From JABMRP01 sp964444795 (GTDB lineage: Bacteria; Planctomycetota; Planctomycetia; Pirellulales; Thermoguttaceae), in contig CAYUIQ010000372.1 in the NCBI GenBank assembly GCA_964444795.1, positions 1 to 5,313 of the forward strand: 5,313 nucleotides of DNA, given 5' to 3'. The translations under genes were made by a program, and so were the position numbers. Below are positions 1-5,313 of this stretch, in pieces. The number at the start of each line of letters is the position of its first letter. Position 1 is the stretch's first letter. The notes beneath the pieces are model-generated. The model saw only the letters and a list, made by a program, of their open reading frames with translations. It was not told the DNA's origin and did not search any database.

Positions 1-10
1 GAAAACGCGG

Positions 11-102
<92 letters not shown>

Positions 103-132
103 ACGGCACACGGAGTATGCCTGCCACCAAAC

Positions 133-1110
133 TCAGCGGATGTCGCTCATATCGACCGGCAACTCGTCCTTGCGGTTGCCCAGGCGGCGGTGGATTTCCG
201 GGTCGATGGCGTAGCTGATCACGTGGACCGAGCCGTCGCAGAAGACGCTGTGGAAACCGGGTGAGTGGGCGCTGCCGAAAATCCGCCAATAACCTACAGC
301 GGGCGTGTCCTGACGCGGTCGGTCGTTCAGAGTGGTCCAGCCGTTGATGTCGTAGTCGTCGCCAATATAGGCGCACTGATCCTGGTAGCCGGCCCGGCCG
401 TCGTAGTAGTTGTCGGGGTTGATGTACTTTTCGCCGATCATGTAGGTCGTGCTCAACCCGTCCTTGATATGGGCCATCGTGGTTTCACTGCGGAGAAACG
501 AGATCCCGGTCGAGGCCGACGGGGGCCACGGCCAACCATAACTGGGATCGAGTCCTGCTGCCAGCGTACCCGGACCGCCGCCGCATTCGTAGGTCCGCGT
601 CTGATCGCCCGCGTTGACGGCGTAGTCGGTCCGGCCGACCATCGTCACGGGGTCCGTGTTGCGGAGGTTGTAACCGGTCGGATACGCCCGGGCCTTCCGC
701 CGCGAGGGGCAGTAGAGCAAGGGCACGGGAGTCTGGATCATCACGGCCGCCTGCGTCCGTTTGTCGCTTTCCGACATGCCTTTGCCCAGGTCGTGCAACG
801 ACTGTTGTTCGATGTAGGGCAACACGTTGTAGACCCAGCCGCCGGGCTGTTTTTCGCCGCTACCCTGGTCCGGATCACCGCACCACAGGTAACCCCATCC
901 GCCGGTAGGGAAATGCTCCTTCTTGGCCACGTGTTGAATCATCCCCGCGCCCAACTGCTTGAGGTTGTTCTTACACTGGGTCCGCCGGCCCGCCTCCCGT
1001 ACCTGTTGCACGGCCGGCAGGAGGAGCCCCATCAGAACACCGATGATCGTAATGACGACCAGCAGTTCGACCAGAGTAAAACCGGCGGAAACCGTGCGTC
1101 TTGGAGACAT
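133..1110 (-). CDS. DUF1559 type IV pilin-like (pseudopilin) protein with H-X9-DG motif
   Basis: The 325-residue product is a planctomycete-type DUF1559 protein. Residues 1-10 form a short basic leader (MSPRRTVSAG), followed by the prepilin motif GFTLVELLVVI. Processing by a prepilin peptidase is expected between G10 and F11, with the conserved glutamate E15 at mature position +5. A hydrophobic helix runs from about F11 to V34, then the family-typical segment CKNNLKQLG (46-54). The C-terminal H-X9-DG motif is present: H282, nine residues, then D292 and G293. Six cysteines are scattered through the large periplasmic or surface domain. The ATG has a GGGAG Shine-Dalgarno sequence (1118-1122) seven bases upstream. 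It has its own promoter and is separated by a hairpin from the ribosomal operon, so it appears monocistronic. The family is recognised confidently. Its exact role is not known to me; export through a pseudopilus or type II secretion-like system is an inference from the leader. Confidence 0.96.
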   Translation of the reverse strand: MSPRRTVSAGFTLVELLVVITIIGVLMGLLLPAVQQVREAGRRTQCKNNLKQLGAGMIQHVAKKEHFPTGGWGYLWCGDPDQGSGEKQPGGWVYNVLPYIEQQSLHDLGKGMSESDKRTQAAVMIQTPVPLLYCPSRRKARAYPTGYNLRNTDPVTMVGRTDYAVNAGDQTRTYECGGGPGTLAAGLDPSYGWPWPPSASTGISFLRSETTMAHIKDGLSTTYMIGEKYINPDNYYDGRAGYQDQCAYIGDDYDINGWTTLNDRPRQDTPAVGYWRIFGSAHSPGFHSVFCDGSVHVISYAIDPEIHRRLGNRKDELPVDMSDIR

Positions 1111-1117
1111 AGCGCAA

Positions 1118-1122
1118 CTCCC
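1118..1122 (-). promoter_or_regulatory. Shine-Dalgarno site of the pilin-like gene
   Basis: GGGAG on the minus strand ends seven bases before the ATG at 1110. This supports that start over the downstream ATG codons. The resulting protein has a normal ten-residue prepilin leader. Confidence 0.75.
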
Positions 1123-1186
1123 AATTGCAAACCGAGGGCGGAGAAAAGATCTGTTCCGATAGGAATTTCTTGCCCTGTCACTGGGG

Positions 1187-1216
1187 ATTATACTGTAAGG
1201 AACCCAAAGGTGTCAA
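1187..1216 (-). promoter_or_regulatory. Consensus sigma70-type promoter of the pilin-like gene
   Basis: On the minus strand, TTGACA (1216-1211) is followed by an 18-base spacer and TATAAT (1192-1187). Both hexamers match the bacterial housekeeping consensus exactly. Transcription would start near 1180 and give a leader of about 70 bases before the ATG at 1110. The -35 box overlaps the short U-run that follows the hairpin ending the upstream operon. The match is seen directly. Activity is inferred, but two perfect hexamers at an acceptable spacing in GC-rich DNA are unlikely to arise by chance just before a gene. Confidence 0.8.
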
Positions 1217-1265
1217 AAGCACTGCCGGGGGGCAAACGGTTGCGGCATGGTTTGCCCCCCGGCAG
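1215..1265 (-). terminator. Candidate intrinsic terminator after the ffh-yraN operon
   Basis: A perfect 16-base-pair stem is formed by 1222-1237 (CTGCCGGGGGGCAAAC) and 1250-1265, with a 12-base loop at 1238-1249. Read on the minus strand, the stem is followed by TGC and then TTTT (1218-1215). The U-run is short and set back by three bases, so termination may be inefficient or factor-assisted. It lies about 40 bases beyond the yraN stop and directly before the pilin promoter, the expected place for a terminator. Confidence 0.65.
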
Positions 1266-1274
1266 AGCCGGGGG
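1256..1274. repeat. Alternative GC hairpin overlapping the terminator
   Basis: CCCCCGGC (1256-1263) and GCCGGGGG (1267-1274) form a perfect 8-base-pair stem with a three-base loop. Its 1256-1263 arm is part of the 16-base-pair terminator stem, so the two structures cannot form together. On the minus strand this one would be transcribed and could fold first. It may be an antiterminator-like arrangement or just part of a dispersed palindromic repeat. Confidence 0.6.
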
Positions 1275-1306
1275 CTGAGGGGCGTGTTTCCCGAAAAGTG
1301 GCTACT

Positions 1307-1720
1307 TCACGAGAAGAACCCGTCGATCCCCTGGGCGTCAAAGGCGCTGGGAAAGTGTTCGACCCGCGGGCGGCGGCGATCCTCCGGCCAAGTCACGGCG
1401 ACGACGTCGAAACGGGCTGGATACTCCAGCAATCGGTGGCGTTTCAGATAGGCCAGCGCCAAGCGAGTCAGGCGTGCCTGTTTGCGCTGGTCGACCGCTT
1501 CGCCCGGATGGCCCATCTGGTCGGTTTGCCGGGTCTTGACCTCGACAAAGACGACGGTGCGACCGTCGACGGCCACGAGATCCAATTCCCCCAAATCGCC
1601 CCGTTCGCCACGGGCGACGATCTTGTAGCCGCGCCGACGGAGAAACCTCGCGGCAACGGCTTCCCCGCGACGGCCCAACGGCCGCGAGGGAAACAGCCGA
1701 TTGATCCATCGGCGGAGCAT
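1307..1720 (-). CDS. yraN: YraN/UPF0102 family putative endonuclease
   Basis: The 137-residue product matches the UPF0102 family, a restriction-endonuclease-like fold, in length and motif order. The early motif LGRRGEAVAARFLRRRGY (15-32) contains E20. The core GELDLVAVDGRTVVFVEVKTR spans 44-64. It carries E45, D47 and E60-V-K62, the spacing of a PD-(D/E)XK-type metal-binding site. A basic helix (about 79-96) follows. Cellular function is not established for the family; roles in DNA processing have been suggested. The gene is the last of the operon, 9 bases after the rplS stop and in the same frame as rplS. No good Shine-Dalgarno sequence precedes the ATG, so coupled translation is likely. In many bacteria yraN sits near rplS and rnhB; here rnhB is missing. 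The family call is strong and the biochemical role is inferred. Confidence 0.93.
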   Translation of the reverse strand: MLRRWINRLFPSRPLGRRGEAVAARFLRRRGYKIVARGERGDLGELDLVAVDGRTVVFVEVKTRQTDQMGHPGEAVDQRKQARLTRLALAYLKRHRLLEYPARFDVVAVTWPEDRRRPRVEHFPSAFDAQGIDGFFS

Positions 1721-1729
1721 GGCGGGCGG

Positions 1730-2095
1730 TTACTTCTTCTTCTGGTCGCGCCGGCGTTCACGAAGCCGGGTGGCCTTACCGATCCGATCGCGAAGGAAGT
1801 ACAACTTCGCCCGGCGTACGATGCTGGAGCGGGTGACTTCGATCTTGGCGATCCGCGGCGAGTTCAGGGGAAATTTGCGTTCCACGCCCGCGCCTTGGAC
1901 GATCCGGCGGACGGAGAACATCTCGCGGCTGCCGGAGCCGCTTCGGGCGATGACCACGCCGGTAAACACCTGGATGCGCTCCTTCTCGCCCTCGAGTATC
2001 CGGCAATGCACGTCGACCGTGTCGCCGATCTCGAACTGGGGCACCTCGTCTTTGATGCTGGACTGCTCGGCCAGCTTCATCAGTTGTTCGCTCAT
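1730..2095 (-). CDS. rplS: Large ribosomal subunit protein L19
   Basis: L19 lies at the 30S-50S interface of the ribosome. With the start at 2095 the protein has 121 residues, close to the usual length of about 115. Diagnostic segments are VPQFEIGDTVDVHCRILEGE, then KERIQVFTGVVIARSGSGS, FSVRRIVQGAGVERKFPLNS and VRRAKLYFLRDRIGKATRL. The tail is basic (RERRRDQKKK). An upstream ATG at 2101 is in frame, but the Shine-Dalgarno sequence AAAGGA (2103-2108) is only one base from it. That site is seven bases from the ATG at 2095, which makes MSEQLMKL the likelier N-terminus. The gene follows trmD by 93 bases, the conserved trmD-rplS order, and is followed at once by yraN. Confidence 0.97.
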   Translation of the reverse strand: MSEQLMKLAEQSSIKDEVPQFEIGDTVDVHCRILEGEKERIQVFTGVVIARSGSGSREMFSVRRIVQGAGVERKFPLNSPRIAKIEVTRSSIVRRAKLYFLRDRIGKATRLRERRRDQKKK

Positions 2096-2102
2096 GATCA
2101 TG

Positions 2103-2108
2103 TCCTTT
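2103..2108 (-). promoter_or_regulatory. Shine-Dalgarno site that decides the rplS start
   Basis: AAAGGA on the minus strand lies one base from the ATG at 2101 and seven bases from the ATG at 2095. Normal spacing favours the second ATG, shortening the longest frame by two codons. Confidence 0.75.
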
Positions 2109-2188
2109 CGTTTGCTCGGTCCCCCGCGGGTATCTCGGCAAGCGACCGCGTCGCCGGATGGGGGCCGGTTTGTTTCAGGTTCCGTGGA

Positions 2189-2911
2189 TTACTCGGTTTT
2201 TTTCGATGGTCGAGGTGGTTTGTCTTGGTCGGTCAACAAGTCGGCGCGTCGCTGGGAGGTCCGCTGGCGGCTGTTTTCGGCCCGCCATCGGGCGATTTCC
2301 TCATGATTCCCGCTGAGCAATACCGGCGGGACCTCCAACTCCCGGTAGACGCGGGGCCGCGTGTACTGGGCATACTCCAACTGCCGCTTGGGGAGCGAAA
2401 AGGAATCGTTGCCACTACTCTCTTCGTCGCCCAAGACGTCGGGGATCAGCCGGATCACCGTATCGATCATGGTCATGGCGGCGACTTCCCCTCCGTTGAG
2501 GATGTAGTCGCCGATGGAAATCTCCTCCGGTTGCAGCGTCTGACGAATCCGCTCGTCGAACCCTTCGTATCTTCCGCACAGCAACAGCAGCCGCTCGTGC
2601 CCGGCGAGCCGCTCGACGGTTTCCTGGTCGAGCCGCCGCCCTTGCGGGCTGAGCATGACCAGATGCCCGGCTTGCGGTGCCTGATCGCACACGGCCTCAA
2701 CACAGGCAACGACCGGCTCGACTTTCATCACCATGCCAGGACCGCCGCCAAAGGGGCGATCGTCGACACAGTGGTGTTTGTCCGTCGCCCACTGGCGAAT
2801 ATCGTGCAAATGCACGGCCACCAACTCGCGCTCGATCGCCCGCCGCAACAGGCTTTGACCCAAGTAGCCCTGAAATATCCCGGGAAACAGGGTCAGGACG
2901 TCGAAACGCAT
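2189..2911 (-). CDS. trmD: tRNA (guanine-N1)-methyltransferase TrmD
   Basis: TrmD uses S-adenosylmethionine to methylate G37 next to the anticodon in a subset of tRNAs, which prevents +1 frameshifting. The 240-residue protein carries the SPOUT trefoil-knot motifs in order: DDRPFGGGPGMVM (50-62), LSPQGRRLDQ (87-96), LLLCGRYEGFDERI (109-122) and EISIGDYILNGGEVAAM (130-146). R154 and D169 fall at the same numbers as the catalytic residues I recall for the E. coli enzyme. The C-terminal tRNA-binding part includes YTRPRVY and VPPVLLSGNHEEIARWR. It starts six bases after the rpsP stop, without a clear Shine-Dalgarno sequence. The last 14 residues (TDQDKPPRPSKKTE) form a short charged tail. In many bacteria rimM lies between rpsP and trmD; here there is no room for it. 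Confidence 0.98.
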   Translation of the reverse strand: MRFDVLTLFPGIFQGYLGQSLLRRAIERELVAVHLHDIRQWATDKHHCVDDRPFGGGPGMVMKVEPVVACVEAVCDQAPQAGHLVMLSPQGRRLDQETVERLAGHERLLLLCGRYEGFDERIRQTLQPEEISIGDYILNGGEVAAMTMIDTVIRLIPDVLGDEESSGNDSFSLPKRQLEYAQYTRPRVYRELEVPPVLLSGNHEEIARWRAENSRQRTSQRRADLLTDQDKPPRPSKKTE

Positions 2912-2917
2912 CGGCAG

Positions 2918-3421
2918 TTACTCGCTGCTAGCCTCGGGCTTGGTCTCTTCAGCCGGTGCCTCAGCGGCCGGTGCTTCCGCAGCCGGTGCCTCGGGAGCCG
3001 GTGCTTCGGCGACGGGTGCTTCAGGTTTCGGTGCCTCGGCGGGTGCCTCTTCAGCGGGCGTCTCGGCGGCCGGTTCCTCGGGGGCTTCCGCCGGCTGAGG
3101 CACGTCGACCACCTGACGGCGCCGCGATTCGGCCAACCGATCCAAGGCGACTCGCTGCTTGTCCAGGTGCGTTCCGTCGGCCCCGTACTTCTTGATCAAC
3201 ACGCTGACTTTGTCCGACGGGGTCGCACCAACGCCCAGCCAGTGCTGGATGCGCTCGCCGTTGAGCACGGCCCGAGCATCGACGTCGCCGATCATCGGGT
3301 CGTAGGTGCCCAATTCCTCGAGCACGCGACCGTCGCGGGGTGTGCGCTGGTCCATCGCACAAACCCGAAAGAACGGCCGATGCCGCCGACCGAATTTCTT
3401 CATCCGAATACGTACTGCCAC
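2918..3421 (-). CDS. rpsP: Small ribosomal subunit protein S16 with acidic Ala/Pro/Glu tail
   Basis: S16 is a small-subunit assembly protein. Starting at the GTG at 3421, the protein is 167 residues. The conserved core is residues 1 to about 85: MAVRIRMKKFGRRHRPFFRV, then DGRVLEELGTYDP, and WLGVGATPSDKVSVLIKKYG. A basic linker with RLAESRRRQ follows (95-103). From about 107 a tail of roughly 60 residues is built of PAE/EAPA-type repeats, with few basic residues. The family is usually 80-100 residues, so the tail roughly doubles it. The start is chosen because GAGGAG (3428-3433) lies six bases before this GTG and because the family begins MAVRIR. A longer frame from a GTG at 3439 would add MYEEKI, part of which is the ribosome-binding site itself. 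The gene lies 57 bases after ffh and 6 bases before trmD. Confidence 0.97.
   Translation of the reverse strand: MAVRIRMKKFGRRHRPFFRVCAMDQRTPRDGRVLEELGTYDPMIGDVDARAVLNGERIQHWLGVGATPSDKVSVLIKKYGADGTHLDKQRVALDRLAESRRRQVVDVPQPAEAPEEPAAETPAEEAPAEAPKPEAPVAEAPAPEAPAAEAPAAEAPAEETKPEASSE
2921..3103 (-). repeat. Degenerate tandem repeats encoding the S16 C-terminal tail
   Basis: On the plus strand, units like GCCGGTGCCTC or GCCGGTGCTTC recur about every 15-18 bases between roughly 2953 and 3075. They encode the EAPA/AEAP repeats of the S16 tail. The units differ mostly at third positions, so the protein repeat seems maintained while the DNA has drifted. Slippage could change the tail length between strains. 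Confidence 0.7.
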
Positions 3422-3427
3422 GATTTT

Positions 3428-3433
3428 CTCCTC
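3428..3433 (-). promoter_or_regulatory. Shine-Dalgarno site that decides the rpsP start
   Basis: GAGGAG on the minus strand ends six bases before the GTG at 3421. This fixes a GTG start that gives the family-typical N-terminus MAVRIR and excludes the longer frame. Confidence 0.85.
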
Positions 3434-3478
3434 GTACACTACCGCAGTGTCTGTTGCGTGAAGGGTTCTGGTTCGTGT

Positions 3479-4984
3479 TTACTTGCCGGGCGGTTTTCTG
3501 TTGCCGGGCGGTCGTTTTTTTTCTCTTCTCTTTCTTCTCGCTTCCTTTTCACGAAGCTTCTTGGCTTTGGCACGTTCCTTGGGGGTTAGCCGCTTACCCG
3601 TGCCAGCCTTCTTCGAGGTCAATCGCCCGCTGGGGTCGGCCATGCCTTGCTTGCTGATATCCCGCATCATCTTCATCCGCTCGCGAATCCCCATGCCGGC
3701 CATTTTCTGCATGACCTTGGCCATGTCGTCGAACTGCTTGACCAGTTGGTTGACTTCATGGGCCTCGACCCCGGCTCCGGCCGCGATCCGCCGCCGCCGG
3801 CTCGTGTCGATCATGCCCGAGGGATTGCGGCGTTCGTCGGGCGTCATCGAGTCGATGACGCCGACCAGGCGTCGCATGTCGCCCTCGACGTCGGCGTCGC
3901 CCATCGCCTCGGTCATGCCCCCCATGCCGGGGATCATCTTCATGACCTTATTCATCGGCCCGAGTTTCTTTGTCTGGCCGAGCATCTTCTTGAAATCGTC
4001 CAGCGTGAATTGACCTTTGCGGAGACGCTCTTCCTGCTTCTGCATCTCCTTCTGGTCGAATTCCTCGCGGGCTTTCGTGGCCAGGCCGACAATATCGCCC
4101 ATGCCCAGGATCCGCTCGGCCATGCCCTCGGGCCGGAATTCCTCGATCTCGTCGAGATGCTCGCCGGTACCGATAAACTTGATCGGCACGTTGGTGATCG
4201 CCTTGACCGACAGCGCCGCGCCGCCCCGGGCGTCGCCGTCGAGCTTGGTCATGATCAGGCCGTCCAGTTCCAGCGCTTCGTTGAAGGCTTTGGCGCTGTT
4301 GACGGCGTCCTGGCCGGTCATGCCGTCGACCACCAGGTAGATCTGCTCCGGCTCGATGCGGCGGTCGATACGCCCGAGTTGGGCCATCAGTTCGTCGTCG
4401 ACGTGGAGCCGGCCGGCCGTGTCGAGGATGACGATTTCGGCGCCGATTGTTTTGGCGTGTTTGACCGCGTTCTGGCAAACCTTGACCGGGTCGCTGGCCT
4501 CGGCTTCGGTGTAGACGGGCAGGCCGAGCTGCTCGCCGAGCACCTCCAATTGCCGAATCGCGGCCGGGCGCTGGAGGTCGGCAGCCACCAGCAGCGGCTT
4601 GCGCCCCCGCTTGTCGATCATCCGCCCCAGCTTGCCGCAGGTGGTCGTCTTGCCCGAGCCCTGCAGACCGCAGAGCATGAGCACCGTCTGCGGGCCGCGC
4701 AGATGGAGCGACGAGTCGACCGGGCCCATCAGGTTGATCAGTTCCTGATGGATGAACCCGACCAAGTGCTGCCCCGGGTCGAGCGACTTCAGAACGTGCT
4801 CGCCGAGGGCCTGCTCGGAAACGCGGGCAATGAAGTCCTTGACGACCGGCAAACTGACGTCCGCCTCCAGCAGCGCGGTCCGCACCTGCCCGAGCACGTC
4901 GCGCATATTCGCTTCGGTCAGCTTGCCGCGTCCGCGGAGGCTGCGAAAGGCCGAACTCAATCCTTCCTGGAGCGATTCGAACAT
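3479..4984 (-). CDS. ffh: Signal recognition particle GTPase Ffh (SRP54)
   Basis: Ffh binds 4.5S RNA and signal sequences of nascent membrane proteins and docks with FtsY to deliver them to the translocon. The 501-residue product has all three domains. The N domain (1 to about 95) begins MFESLQEGL. The G domain has G1 GLQGSGKTTT (106-115), the DLQRPAA motif (136-142), G3 DTAGR (188-192), G4 TKLDG (246-250) and GTGE (272-275). The methionine-rich M domain (about 310-445) has KMIPGMGG and the RNA-binding segment NPSGMIDTSRRRRIAAGAG (387-405). A strongly basic tail follows (about 458-501) and ends PPGNRKPPGK. This is some 50 residues longer than the E. coli protein. The ATG at 4984 is fixed by an in-frame TAG directly upstream and the family-typical N-terminus. 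No strong Shine-Dalgarno sequence is seen. It is the first gene of the operon. Confidence 0.98.
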   Translation of the reverse strand: MFESLQEGLSSAFRSLRGRGKLTEANMRDVLGQVRTALLEADVSLPVVKDFIARVSEQALGEHVLKSLDPGQHLVGFIHQELINLMGPVDSSLHLRGPQTVLMLCGLQGSGKTTTCGKLGRMIDKRGRKPLLVAADLQRPAAIRQLEVLGEQLGLPVYTEAEASDPVKVCQNAVKHAKTIGAEIVILDTAGRLHVDDELMAQLGRIDRRIEPEQIYLVVDGMTGQDAVNSAKAFNEALELDGLIMTKLDGDARGGAALSVKAITNVPIKFIGTGEHLDEIEEFRPEGMAERILGMGDIVGLATKAREEFDQKEMQKQEERLRKGQFTLDDFKKMLGQTKKLGPMNKVMKMIPGMGGMTEAMGDADVEGDMRRLVGVIDSMTPDERRNPSGMIDTSRRRRIAAGAGVEAHEVNQLVKQFDDMAKVMQKMAGMGIRERMKMMRDISKQGMADPSGRLTSKKAGTGKRLTPKERAKAKKLREKEARRKRREKKRPPGNRKPPGK

Positions 4985-5245
4985 CTAGTCAGGCAGATTT
5001 CTCGGTTGTGTTTCCGGGTCGAACGTCCCACCCGTGCGATGTGGCCACATGCAGGGTACGAACGGCGAGGGGGTTTGATCGAACACCCCGTCTGGGCGGG
5101 GCCAGGCGCGGGTAATCCACTATGATACCGGAAAACGCCCCTGCCTGGCAATGCTCCCCGAGGATCGATCGGGGTCAAAAAACGACGAGGTCCATCAGGG
5201 GAGTCGACACCCACTTGCAAGAGCGGGTCTTGCTCCGTTGCTTTG
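4985..5245. other. Non-coding region upstream of ffh
   Basis: No convincing gene is present; an open frame on the minus strand here has no recognisable protein and runs over the ffh start. The stretch holds several small inverted repeats: CCCCG/CGGGG at 5086-5101, GCCAGGC (5101-5107) with GCCTGGC (5143-5149), CCCCGA/TCGGGG at 5156-5174, and GCAAGA/TCTTGC at 5217-5233. None has a proper U-run in either direction. The likely ffh promoter lies inside. I saw no tRNA and no SRP RNA signature. Confidence 0.6.
5122..5151 (-). promoter_or_regulatory. Candidate sigma70-type promoter of the ffh operon
   Basis: On the minus strand TTGCCA (5151-5146) and TATCAT (5127-5122) are separated by 18 bases. Each hexamer matches the consensus in five of six positions. 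Transcription would start near 5115, giving a leader of about 130 bases before ffh. The inverted repeat 5101-5107/5143-5149 brackets it. The site is plausible by position and sequence but not proven. Confidence 0.45.
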
Positions 5246-5310
5246 GTAGCATGGGCCCCCGGCCCGTGGGACTGTCGCTACGCGAGCCACGGGCCCGGGG
5301 CCCATGCTAC
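5246..5310. repeat. Large near-perfect inverted repeat (REP/MITE-like)
   Basis: Two 24-base arms, 5246-5269 and 5287-5310, pair in 23 of 24 positions, with a single C-C mismatch (5260 with 5296). They begin GTAGCATGGGCC and end GGCCCATGCTAC. The 17-base spacer (5270-5286) itself contains TCGC/GCGA with a three-base loop. The element touches the window edge, so flanking target duplications cannot be judged. No U-run follows on the minus strand, and the plus side ends after TTC. A dispersed palindromic element is the most likely explanation; a terminator for an unseen neighbouring gene is possible. Confidence 0.75.
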
Positions 5311-5313
5311 TTC

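Noticed and set aside
265..1278. A 337-codon open frame on the plus strand
   Set aside because: It is antisense to the DUF1559 gene, which has a prepilin leader, an H-X9-DG motif, a promoter and a Shine-Dalgarno site.
2195..2203. Run of seven T on the plus strand near the trmD end
   Set aside because: It encodes the Lys-Lys of the TrmD C-terminus on the minus strand, and no strong stem precedes it.
3483..3545. T-rich run after GC-rich repeats, resembling a plus-strand terminator
   Set aside because: The bases are the coding strand complement of the Lys/Arg-rich Ffh tail. The GC-rich units are direct, not inverted, repeats, so no stem forms.
1247..3589. A 780-codon open frame on the plus strand
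   Set aside because: It is antisense to yraN, rplS, trmD and rpsP, all of which have clear family motifs. Its translation is low-complexity and matches nothing I recognise, as expected for a shadow in GC-rich DNA.
3647..5125. A 492-codon open frame on the plus strand
   Set aside because: It lies opposite ffh, whose GTPase and M-domain motifs are complete. The frame has no recognisable domain and no supporting ribosome-binding site that I can see.
5156..5182. CCCCGA/TCGGGG hairpin next to an A-run as a terminator
   Set aside because: The A-run follows the stem on the plus strand, and on the minus strand the T-run precedes the stem, so neither orientation gives a stem followed by U residues.
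4957..5220. A possible 87-residue small gene upstream of ffh on the minus strand
   Set aside because: It overlaps the ffh start, contains the candidate promoter, and its translation has no recognisable motif or conserved look.

Overview
The window reads as ordinary chromosomal DNA of a GC-rich member of the Planctomycetota. The lineage call rests mainly on a DUF1559 pilin-like protein with an H-X9-DG motif, a family greatly expanded in planctomycetes. GC-rich palindromic intergenic repeats at both window edges fit this. The call is an inference; Pirellulales-like is my best guess but is not proven. All six genes lie on the minus strand, so they are read from high to low coordinates.

Layout in transcription order: about 330 bases of non-coding DNA (4985-5313) hold a large near-perfect inverted repeat at the edge and a candidate sigma70-type promoter. 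Then follow ffh (SRP GTPase), rpsP (ribosomal protein S16 with a long acidic Ala/Pro/Glu tail), trmD (tRNA m1G37 methyltransferase), rplS (ribosomal protein L19) and a yraN/UPF0102 nuclease-fold gene. The gaps between these five genes are 57, 6, 93 and 9 bases, so they look like one translation and secretion operon. The usual rimM gene between rpsP and trmD is absent, as is the rnhB gene often found between rplS and yraN. Ribosome-binding sites place the true starts of rpsP (GTG at 3421) and rplS (ATG at 2095) a few codons inside the longest open frames. Both close junctions (rpsP/trmD and rplS/yraN) keep the same reading frame across the stop codon and lack a good Shine-Dalgarno sequence, which suggests translational coupling.

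The operon ends in a GC-rich hairpin (1222-1265). Its short U-run overlaps the -35 box of a consensus promoter (TTGACA, 18 bases, TATAAT) that drives the separate, monocistronic DUF1559 pilin-like gene (133-1110). Downstream of that gene, bases 1-132 hold a compound palindromic repeat. It shares a 13-base signature (12 of 13 identical) with the inverted repeat at the other end of the window.

I did not find a novel defence, mobile or biosynthetic system. The most interesting points are the tightly packed terminator/promoter junction with two mutually exclusive hairpins, the palindromic repeats, the missing rimM and the S16 tail.
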